A stretch of DNA of 6,656 bases from an uncultured Desulfomonile sp. (GTDB lineage: Bacteria > Desulfobacterota > Desulfomonilia > Desulfomonilales > Desulfomonilaceae), in NCBI GenBank assembly GCA_903853735.1, contig CAINUH010000305.1, positions 1 to 6,656 on the forward strand. The letters run 5' to 3'. The notes under the pieces were generated by a model, which was not told the DNA's origin, ran no database searches, and worked only from the letters and a program-made list of their open reading frames with translations. Below are positions 1 to 5,678 of this stretch, piece after piece. Both the position numbers and the translations under genes were made by a program. Every line of letters begins with the position of its first letter. The stretch's first letter is position 1.

Positions 1-179
1 CCGGATGTCCGTCCCTTATCATTTTTAAAATTGCTTGTCGCGCTCATTTTTGACCAGAAAAATCATCCCAAGACCTCATTCTAAGGTGCGGAATGTGAGG
101 TTAAAGGCGATTTCCATGGTCCATTAAAATTATTGTTCGGTCATGGCCGCAAGCCGTACGTTATGGAATAAGGACATAC
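1..179. other. Leader region upstream of the amidohydrolase
   Basis: No coding region is convincing here. The stretch is AT-rich in places and carries only weak promoter-like hexamers, for example TTGTTC at 133-138, without a well-spaced -10 box. The one clear signal is the ribosome-binding sequence AAGGA at 170-174, five bases before the ATG at 180. The promoter of the plus-strand gene presumably lies here or further left, but I cannot place it. Confidence 0.4.
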
Positions 180-1064
180 ATGAATAATTGGCTTCTGTTA
201 GATGATTATGAAGACAAGAGACTGCCGGATAGTTTTTCAACCGTCATAGACGCGCATGTTCATCTCTTCCCTGATAGAGTGTTTAAAGCCATTTGGCGTT
301 GGTTTGATCAGTTTGCGTGGCCTATCCGCTATAAATTAACCTCGCCTCAAATAATTGAATTCCTTACGTCTAGAGGAGTAGATCGTATTCTAGGGCTGCA
401 TTACGCTCATAAACCGGGGATGGCCCGCGAACTAAACGCTTATATGGCTGACCTATGCCGGGACTATCCGCAGTTAATCGGTACGGCCACTGTCTTCCCA
501 GGAGAGAAAGACGCCGTAACAATTTTGAAGGAAGCGTTTGAATTGGGACTCGCCGGAGTAAAGCTACATGCCCATGTACAATATTTCGCTGTGGACGACG
601 CTGTAATGCATGAAATATACGAATCGTGCGCTGATTATAACAAACCTCTGATCATGCATGTGGGGCGGGAACCCAAGAACCCAAACTTTCCTTACAAACG
701 AGATCCTTACGAAACCTGCAAAGCTGAAAAGTTGGAGCGCATTCTAAAAGATTACCCCAGCCTAAAAATTTGTGTGCCCCACCTAGGCGCAGACGAATTC
801 GATCAGTATCGACGATTATTGGAATGTTACAACAACCTGTGGGTTGATACGGCAATGGCGCTCGTAGACTATATGCCAAATTTTGGGTCTCCAAAATTAT
901 TAGACCTCCGAGCGGATCGCATCATGTTCGGAACGGATTTTCCGAATATCCCCTACGCTTGGGACACAGAAATCCGCCAGTTGGAAACGCTTCAACTGCC
1001 TAAGGATTTTCTCACAGGCATCCTTAAGCGTAACGCATCTGAGTTTTTATCCATCAAGATGTAA
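180..1064 (+). CDS. Amidohydrolase family (amidohydrolase-2 / TIM-barrel) metal-dependent hydrolase
   Basis: A 294-residue protein with the hallmarks of the amidohydrolase-2 group, which includes ACMSD-like decarboxylases and lactone or amide hydrolases. Near the N-terminus IDAHVHLF gives the HxH metal ligands (H26, H28). GVKLH around 126-130, IMH (H160) and VPHLG (H201) follow, and FGTDFP near the C-terminus supplies the catalytic Asp (D253). This order of ligands matches a single- or two-metal TIM barrel of normal length (about 280-300 residues). There is no signal peptide, so it is cytosolic. The start is supported by AAGGA five bases upstream. It is the only plus-strand gene and converges with the transporter, so it has its own promoter. 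Its substrate cannot be read from sequence: hydrolysis or decarboxylation of a small ring compound is typical of the family. By eye it is more AT-rich than its neighbours. Confidence 0.9.
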   Translation: MNNWLLLDDYEDKRLPDSFSTVIDAHVHLFPDRVFKAIWRWFDQFAWPIRYKLTSPQIIEFLTSRGVDRILGLHYAHKPGMARELNAYMADLCRDYPQLIGTATVFPGEKDAVTILKEAFELGLAGVKLHAHVQYFAVDDAVMHEIYESCADYNKPLIMHVGREPKNPNFPYKRDPYETCKAEKLERILKDYPSLKICVPHLGADEFDQYRRLLECYNNLWVDTAMALVDYMPNFGSPKLLDLRADRIMFGTDFPNIPYAWDTEIRQLETLQLPKDFLTGILKRNASEFLSIKM

Positions 1065-1234
1065 ACAATCGTTTTTTTGACAACAGCGCCTGGTTGCCTG
1101 AAACCGAATTTGGTTTCTGCAAATTGCAGGTGTTGCATAAATCTGTGTCCGTCATTTCCAAAAGCACGGGGTATTGTCTCAAAAACTTTAGGCAAGAAGA
1201 CCCGACTGACCTCTCGGCTGTCGCAGTTTTGCTT
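1065..1234. other. Convergent intergenic region with two adjacent small hairpins
   Basis: This 170 bp separates the stop codons of two convergent genes. It holds a T7 run at about 1073-1079 just after the amidohydrolase stop. It also holds two adjacent inverted repeats: GAAACC/GGTTTC (1100-1105 with 1112-1117) and CTGCA/TGCAG (1117-1121 with 1125-1129). Neither hairpin is followed by a clean T-tract on either strand. They may act as a weak bidirectional stop or 3'-end stabiliser. I see no gene here. Confidence 0.35.
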
Positions 1235-2107
1235 TCACCCGTTTTCCGCCCACGTCATTCGGCGTTTACTCCAAACTGAGTAAGGCACAGCCACGAGAGC
1301 GCCCAAAATCATGTAAGAAAAGATTGTGGGAATGAAGTTTTGCCCGTAATCGGACAGGTCAGCGATGAACAGTGCGAGTCCGACATTACGCGCTATGCTG
1401 GCGATAGCGAGGACGGAACGCTGCTCCTGGGATGGTCCGCCCAATAGGTGGCCGATGGCCAAAGAACTTCCCACCATTATGATGATCGTAACAGTAGACA
1501 GGCTATCTAGATTCAGCATCGTCCGCAAGTCAGGCGCCAGAACAAGCAGAATGATCAGCACGACAAAGAGCATGATGAAAAGGATGTTGGCAAGCATTCG
1601 CATAGGTTTGCCCATCACCTCGGCGAGCCTGGGAACGAAGCGCTGGATGAGCAGACCGATGATCACCGGCAAGAATGTGACCTGGGCGACTTGGCGAGCC
1701 ACATCGACAGGAGTCAGGCCCAGGTCCGCAAGTTCAAACAGGGCGTTAAAGATAGCCAGGGTCAGCGGTGTGATCACGACAGCCAGCAAAGCCAGCGTCA
1801 ACTGCAGGCTGGCCGAGTAGGTAGGTTCCCCGCCTGCCATTTCGGTTCGTTGAGTAGTGAGCGGGGCGCCAGGCGCTGCAGCCAACACAGCAAGGCCAGC
1901 GGCTACTGCGGGTGATAAATCCAACATCCACAACAATAGGCCCACCACCAGAGGGACCAGCACGATTACAGCAAGAAGGGAGCGGAGCAATAATTGAGGC
2001 CGACGCAACAGGAATGTAAGTTGCCTAAAAGAATGATTGACTCCGATGGCAAGCATGAGGCTGAAAATCGTCACCGTGACGAAATTGAGGAAGATGGGAT
2101 TATCCAT
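1235..2107 (-). CDS. Bile acid:sodium symporter (BASS/SBF) family transporter
   Basis: A 290-residue integral membrane protein with about nine or ten hydrophobic helices (roughly residues 8-25, 43-62, 66-83, 100-122, 140-156, 172-192, 204-221, 231-250, 258-278). The short internal motifs AAAPGAPL (about 77-83) and IARNVGLALF (about 238-247) match the two discontinuous-helix crossover regions of the bile acid:sodium symporter fold. The family imports organic anions such as bile acids, pantoate, pyruvate or sulfated steroids with sodium. The arsenite exporter Acr3 is a distant member of the same superfamily, but this protein has no cysteine at all, so an Acr3 role is unlikely. The start ATG has CAGGAG about nine bases upstream. 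It lies downstream of the sulfatase on the same strand, but a strong hairpin separates them. Import of a sulfated substrate or export of a product is possible and unproven. Confidence 0.88.
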   Translation of the reverse strand: MDNPIFLNFVTVTIFSLMLAIGVNHSFRQLTFLLRRPQLLLRSLLAVIVLVPLVVGLLLWMLDLSPAVAAGLAVLAAAPGAPLTTQRTEMAGGEPTYSASLQLTLALLAVVITPLTLAIFNALFELADLGLTPVDVARQVAQVTFLPVIIGLLIQRFVPRLAEVMGKPMRMLANILFIMLFVVLIILLVLAPDLRTMLNLDSLSTVTIIIMVGSSLAIGHLLGGPSQEQRSVLAIASIARNVGLALFIADLSDYGQNFIPTIFSYMILGALVAVPYSVWSKRRMTWAENG

Positions 2108-2116
2108 AGTTCCAAT

Positions 2117-2122
2117 CTCCTG
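2117..2122 (-). promoter_or_regulatory. Ribosome-binding site of the BASS transporter
   Basis: On the minus strand CAGGAG lies nine bases before the ATG at 2107, which fixes that start. Confidence 0.6.
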
Positions 2123-2154
2123 TTGACAACTAGCTGTAAATATTACTTGTTATT

Positions 2155-2212
2155 CGAGACCTGATGTCCCTTGATCTCTCAGAGTGTATAAGGTTAAAGC
2201 AAAGCGGTCTCG
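2155..2212 (-). promoter_or_regulatory. Putative promoter/operator region of the BASS gene
   Basis: The space between the terminator-like hairpin and the transporter start must hold its promoter if it is transcribed separately. On the minus strand TTGTCC and TTTAAC stand 17 bases apart just after the hairpin and are a weak sigma70-type match. A 7 bp inverted repeat, CGAGACC at 2155-2161 and GGTCTCG at 2206-2212, brackets the AT-rich part and could be an operator or chance. Evidence is thin. Confidence 0.2.
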
Positions 2213-2230
2213 GGTGGACAATTGAAGAAG

Positions 2231-2265
2231 TCCGGGCCATCCTTCGGAGCGACGGATGGCCCGGA
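2231..2265 (-). terminator. Strong hairpin, probable rho-independent terminator after the sulfatase
   Basis: A perfect 12 bp GC-rich stem, TCCGGGCCATCC (2231-2242) with its complement GGATGGCCCGGA (2254-2265), encloses an 11-base loop. Read on the minus strand it starts about 20 bases after the sulfatase stop and is followed by a moderately T-rich run (ACTTCTTCAATT). This fits an intrinsic terminator closing the maturase-sulfatase transcript, though the T-tract is imperfect. It could also be a partial terminator or an mRNA-stabilising element within a longer operon. Confidence 0.7.
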
Positions 2266-2286
2266 TAGCTTGTGGTCATAGGCTGT

Positions 2287-3777
2287 TCAGTCGCCGAGAC
2301 CTGTCAGGAGCTTCTCCATTACTTGGTCAATGGTGAAGCTAGCCGCCTTCTGGCGAGGTGGGAACTCCCGGAATGTAATTAAGAAATCTCCCACGATTTT
2401 CTGGGTCGGTATCAACATGAACGCGTGATCAATCATCCAGTCCCAGTAGGTGTTTGAGGTGATGTCCGCCCGTTCAAAGGGATCAGTGCGCAGGTTGAAG
2501 ATCTTTGGTATTCGCAATGTTACAAAGGGCTCAGCCCAGATCTGGCATGTGCCTGCCATACGCTGTTCCTTAAAGACGATCTTCCAGTTGTCGTAGCGCA
2601 ACGCGGTTAGATCGCCATCATCCGAAAAGTAGAAAAACCCTTCCCGTGGGCCCTTGTCTTCTTCACCAGTCAGGTAGGGCAGAAAGTTGTGGCCGTCGAG
2701 ATGCGCTTTGAAGGTCTTCTCGCCCGCCTGATGGCCCGCTTTGAGCTTTTCTATGATGTTCGGTTCACCGGCTGCCGCCAATAGAGTAGGCAACCAGTCC
2801 ATGTGACTCATGATTTCGTTGGAGACTAGGCCTGCCGGAAACTTTCCCGGCCACCGCGCCAAGGAAGGCACGCGGTAAGCGCCCTCCCAGTTGGAATTCT
2901 TCTCATTGCGGAAGGGCGTCATGCCGCCGTCCGGCCAGGTGTTCATGTGCACGCCGTTGTCGGTGCTGTACAAGACGATGGTATCCTCGGCAATGCCAAG
3001 TTCGTCCAGCTTGTTAAGTAACGCTCCAACATGCTTGTCGTGCTCGATCATCACGTCGTGGTACTCGGATTGCCAGCGCCCGGATTGACAGAGTATCTCC
3101 TTAGGCGGGCGTACCCGAAAGTGCATCCATGTAGTATTGAACCAGACCAGAAAAGGGTTGTCGGCCTTATGTTGACGGTCAATGAAATCAAGCGCTGTCG
3201 CGAGAAATTCTTCGTCAACCGTCTCCATACGTTTCTTGGTGAGCGGACCTGTGTCCTCGACCCGCCCATCGGCATAGCTCCGGATTACCCCCCGGGGACC
3301 AAAATTCTTGCGAAAGTTCGGAAAGTCTTTTTCAGGCGGATAATCGCGATGCTCCGGCTCATCTTCAGCGTTGAGATGATAGAGGTTGCCGAAGAACTCG
3401 TCGAAGCCGTGGTTGGTGGGTAGGAACTCATCTTTGTCGCCAAAGTGGTTCTTGCCGAACTGGCCGGTTGCGTAGCCCAGTGGTTTCAGTAGTTCTGCGA
3501 TAGTTGGGTCCTCTCCATGCAGTCCTAAGTCGGCGCCAGGGAAACCCACTTTGGTCAAACCCGTGCGAAAGGGGCTTTGACCGGTAATGAACGCTGCCCG
3601 ACCAGCAGTACAACTCTGTTCTCCATAATAGTCAGTGAAGCGGATGCCCTCTTTTGCGAGACGATCAATGTTGGGCGTGCGGTACCCCATCAATCCGTCT
3701 GAGTAGCATCTGAGGTTGGTTATGCAGATGTCGTCGCCCCAGATGACTAGAATATTTGGCTTTTTAGGTTGAGCCAT
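2287..3777 (-). CDS. Cys-type arylsulfatase (sulfatase family S1), cytosolic
   Basis: A 496-residue type I sulfatase that hydrolyses organic sulfate esters. NILVIWGDD near the N-terminus gives metal ligands D15 and D16. SCTAGR (C56 to R60) is the C-x-A-x-R signature in which Cys is converted to formylglycine. GKNHFGD carries K109 and H111, MHF carries H219, STDNG supplies D273 and N274, and NWEGAYRVP is the conserved C-terminal-half motif. Length is normal for the soluble form. There is no signal peptide: the protein begins MAQPKKPN directly before the first strand, so it works in the cytoplasm, where the anaerobic maturase encoded immediately upstream can reach it. The start has an excellent AAGGAGG six bases before the ATG. 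The natural substrate is not evident. The family includes aryl and steroid sulfatases. Confidence 0.96.
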   Translation of the reverse strand: MAQPKKPNILVIWGDDICITNLRCYSDGLMGYRTPNIDRLAKEGIRFTDYYGEQSCTAGRAAFITGQSPFRTGLTKVGFPGADLGLHGEDPTIAELLKPLGYATGQFGKNHFGDKDEFLPTNHGFDEFFGNLYHLNAEDEPEHRDYPPEKDFPNFRKNFGPRGVIRSYADGRVEDTGPLTKKRMETVDEEFLATALDFIDRQHKADNPFLVWFNTTWMHFRVRPPKEILCQSGRWQSEYHDVMIEHDKHVGALLNKLDELGIAEDTIVLYSTDNGVHMNTWPDGGMTPFRNEKNSNWEGAYRVPSLARWPGKFPAGLVSNEIMSHMDWLPTLLAAAGEPNIIEKLKAGHQAGEKTFKAHLDGHNFLPYLTGEEDKGPREGFFYFSDDGDLTALRYDNWKIVFKEQRMAGTCQIWAEPFVTLRIPKIFNLRTDPFERADITSNTYWDWMIDHAFMLIPTQKIVGDFLITFREFPPRQKAASFTIDQVMEKLLTGLGD

Positions 3778-3783
3778 ATGTCG

Positions 3784-3790
3784 CCTCCTT
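3784..3790 (-). promoter_or_regulatory. Strong ribosome-binding site of the arylsulfatase
   Basis: On the minus strand AAGGAGG is a full Shine-Dalgarno match six bases before the ATG at 3777. It fixes the start and suggests high translation relative to the maturase, whose own start has no visible Shine-Dalgarno. Confidence 0.85.
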
Positions 3791-3879
3791 CGTTGCTTGA
3801 ATTAATATCACTAGAAAGCCCCTCAAGGCCTCTCCAGCGTCGTTGGTTTCCATTAGCTTGCCCTACTACTAACCAGAGA

Positions 3880-5229
3880 TTAGTATTGACCGACTGGATT
3901 TGGGTCAGATTGTCCGGATCTGCCGCTACCATTCTGGCCATGGCATTTCTTAAACTTGAGACCACTACCGCATGGGCATGGCTCGTTGCGGCCGACTTTG
4001 GGGAAAGCCTCCGCCTGTTTAGTATCTTCCTGAGACAGGATCTGCATTATCTTCGCAGCCGGGAACCCGTTACGAATCAACTGGGCCATCATCTGCAGCG
4101 GTCTGTCGATGTGTTGAAAAAACGCTTTGTAGCCCGCACACAGGTAGTTCAGTCCGAACTCGCCATCCGTTGTAGTGAGAAATCGGTTCTTGGGACATTC
4201 CCCGTGGCAGGCAAAGCGCACCTCGCATTTTCGACAGGCAAGCGGCAGCGGGTCCAGCTTGTCTCGGCCGAATTTTCTTTGCTGCTTGGAGCCGACCAGG
4301 TTGCTCATGTGTTCTTGGAGGATGTTACCCAACAAAAACCTTGGCTCGACAAAGTGGTCGCAAGAGTACAGATCGCCGTTATGCTCGAGGGCGAGCCCGT
4401 GACCGCACACTGGATCAAAAACGCACATGCCCGATGAACCCATATCCAACCAGTTGCGAACCGCTGCTTCGAACGTTTGCACAAATATCTTGCCTACGTC
4501 GTGCCCGACCCATTCGTCGAAGATGGCAATCAAAAAATTGCCCCACTGTTCCGACTCAACCGTGCGATCCGATACGGTCGTCCCCTGTTGGTAAGGGGTG
4601 ACTGCTCCTTCGCTGAGACGCTCGATCATCGGAATAAACTGCATCCATCTCGTGCCGGCCTCGTCACGCAAAAACCGGTAGACATCAAGAGGGTGTCTTG
4701 CATTTACACGATTGATGGTGACCAAAACGTTGTATTCCACCCCATGCTTCTGCAATAGCCGGAGTCCCTTCATCACCCTGTCAAAGGTTGGCTTCCCGTT
4801 TTTGTCCACCCGATGCGCATCGTGCAGTTCGCGACGACCGTCGATGCTGATGCCAATGAGGAAATCATTTTCACGAAAGAACTCGCACCATTCGTCATTC
4901 AGTAGGGTGCCGTTTGTCTGCATGGTGTTCTCGAAAGTCATACGCGGCCTGCGGTATTTTTCCTGAAGCTCGACGGCCCGTCGGTAGAAATCGAGACCCA
5001 TGAGGGTCGGTTCGCCACCCTGCCAGGCAACGGTTACTTTGTCGGCGTGATGGGACTCAATTAGCTGGGATATGTAGTTCTCCAGAACCTCATCGCTCAT
5101 GCGAAAGCGACAGCCGGGATAGAGAAGTTCTTTCTTGAGATAGAAGCAATAAGAGCAATTTAGGTTGCAAACCGACCCGGTTGGCTTGGCCAAAACATGA
5201 ATTCGCGAGTGAATTGTCTTTGGGGTCAT
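3880..5229 (-). CDS. Anaerobic sulfatase-maturating enzyme (radical SAM, SPASM) with C-terminal SEC-C motif
   Basis: A 449-residue radical SAM enzyme that oxidises the active-site Cys or Ser of a sulfatase to formylglycine without oxygen. HVLAKPTG leads into CNLNCSYC, the CxxxCxxC cluster ligands (C21, C25, C28), followed by WQGGEPT, the SAM-binding GGEP (71-74). The SPASM region has all eight expected auxiliary-cluster cysteines: C269, C275, C290, C332, C335, C341, C345 and C364. Asp291 follows C290 in CDHF, the place of the catalytic Asp in clostridial anSME. After the core, [18 protein letters not shown] (about 414-431) is a complete SEC-C zinc motif (CxC-x8-CH) as known from SecA. I chose the ATG at 5229 because homologues begin just before the HVLAKPTG segment. 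A TTG at 5313 would add 28 residues of no family likeness. About 100 bp separates it from the sulfatase, its likely target and operon partner. Confidence 0.95.
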   Translation of the reverse strand: MTPKTIHSRIHVLAKPTGSVCNLNCSYCFYLKKELLYPGCRFRMSDEVLENYISQLIESHHADKVTVAWQGGEPTLMGLDFYRRAVELQEKYRRPRMTFENTMQTNGTLLNDEWCEFFRENDFLIGISIDGRRELHDAHRVDKNGKPTFDRVMKGLRLLQKHGVEYNVLVTINRVNARHPLDVYRFLRDEAGTRWMQFIPMIERLSEGAVTPYQQGTTVSDRTVESEQWGNFLIAIFDEWVGHDVGKIFVQTFEAAVRNWLDMGSSGMCVFDPVCGHGLALEHNGDLYSCDHFVEPRFLLGNILQEHMSNLVGSKQQRKFGRDKLDPLPLACRKCEVRFACHGECPKNRFLTTTDGEFGLNYLCAGYKAFFQHIDRPLQMMAQLIRNGFPAAKIMQILSQEDTKQAEAFPKVGRNEPCPCGSGLKFKKCHGQNGSGRSGQSDPNPVGQY

Positions 5230-5261
5230 GGCGCTAACTTTAGTCGATAATTTGACCGTGC

Positions 5262-5288
5262 AAAAAACTTTTCCGTCCGATTTGACGG
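5262..5288 (-). terminator. Weak terminator- or attenuator-like hairpin in the maturase leader
   Basis: On the minus strand CCGTC and GACGG (5 bp stem, 6-base loop, 5273-5288) are followed by AAAAG and then six T residues (5267-5262). It lies 33 bases before the maturase ATG at 5229. It could end transcripts arriving from the selenoprotein gene or act as a leader attenuator. The stem is short and the T-run is offset, so support is weak. If translation began at the TTG at 5313, this would be coding sequence. Confidence 0.25.
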
Positions 5289-5399
5289 CAACACTCAAGC
5301 CAAAGGCAATCAAACCACAGCCCGAAAATCCTGAAATTAACTACGTGATCGACATTTATACAAAATTTTATCGCAACTACTTTTACTTCTGTGGAACCT

Positions 5400-5570
5400 A
5401 TGCGTGTCCCTCGTCGAATGCCTTGTCTCCAACATTCAAGATTCGTTTCGCCCGGATGGAATATATGGGAGATCGTCTATTCAACCTGTCCTGTATGCGG
5501 CACACAGGTCAATGGTTCGAATCGTATCTCAGTGTCTCAATCGACGAACGTTTTCAAGCCACAACAATGA
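5400..5570 (+). CDS. Possible small zinc-ribbon-like ORF or gene remnant
   Basis: A 56-residue plus-strand reading frame begins at ATG 5400 and ends at TGA 5568-5570. It contains TCPVCGTQV, which looks like one half of a CxxC zinc knuckle, plus one earlier Cys (C9). A second CxxC is not present, so a complete ribbon is not formed. No convincing ribosome-binding site precedes it (only a weak TGGAA), and I recognise no family. It may be a remnant or chance. I list it because it is the only protein-like motif in the 420 bp gap. Confidence 0.13.
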   Translation: MRVPRRMPCLQHSRFVSPGWNIWEIVYSTCPVCGTQVNGSNRISVSQSTNVFKPQQ

Positions 5571-5647
5571 TCCACTCTTTTTCGTATGACGGCCCTAAAC
5601 GATGATCAGGTTTCGCACCAAACTTTCCTTGTTAGTTCGTGTTCTGT

Positions 5648-5678
5648 CCGCTCATCCAGAGCGGGTTTGTGTAGCTCA
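5648..5678 (-). promoter_or_regulatory. Third UGA with a candidate bacterial SECIS hairpin (possible C-terminal CxxU)
   Basis: TGA at 5678-5676 follows the residues EEQTCSS. Beginning 11 nt later, CCGCTC (5664-5659) and GAGCGG (5653-5648) form a perfect 6 bp stem around the loop UGGAU. The loop starts 18 nt after the UGA and has G at its second position, within the usual bacterial SECIS geometry (apical loop about 16-37 nt downstream with an early G). If decoded, the tail reads CSSU followed by seven residues (ATQTRSG) and ends at the TGA at 5654-5652. If not, this TGA is the true stop. Confidence 0.45.

Larger units (their letters stand above)
5230..5651. other. 420 bp gap between selenoprotein and maturase genes
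   Basis: No gene is convincing on either strand. Plus-strand ORFs here have no family likeness and one overlaps the maturase start. On the minus strand an AT-rich patch at about 5355-5378 contains GATAAAAT and TATAAAT, plausible -10 elements for the maturase-sulfatase transcript, but I cannot pair either with a good -35 box. A hairpin plus T-run near 5262-5288 and a tiny possible zinc-ribbon ORF at 5400-5570 are listed separately. Confidence 0.4.

Noticed and set aside
1365..1820. Plus-strand ORF of 151 codons opposite the BASS transporter
   Set aside because: Antisense shadow of a clear membrane protein; composition is Ser/Arg/Met-rich and unlike a real protein.
2287..2289. Sulfatase TGA stop followed by a strong hairpin, a possible Sec site
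   Set aside because: The sulfatase is already full length, no redox motif surrounds the TGA, and the hairpin is better explained as a terminator.
3769..4437. Long plus-strand ORF (222 codons) opposite the maturase
   Set aside because: It lies antisense to a gene with full radical SAM, SPASM and SEC-C motifs and shows no family features of its own.
5467..5532. tRNA-like string: GGGAGATCGTCTA at one end and GGTTCGAATC followed by ATCTC at the other
   Set aside because: The ends resemble a tRNA, but the span is only about 66 nt, the T-stem pairs poorly, the D-stem has a mismatch and the anticodon loop lacks U33. It is at best a decayed tRNA.
5228..5605. Plus-strand 125-codon ORF in the gap
   Set aside because: It overlaps the maturase start, has no ribosome-binding site and no recognisable motif.
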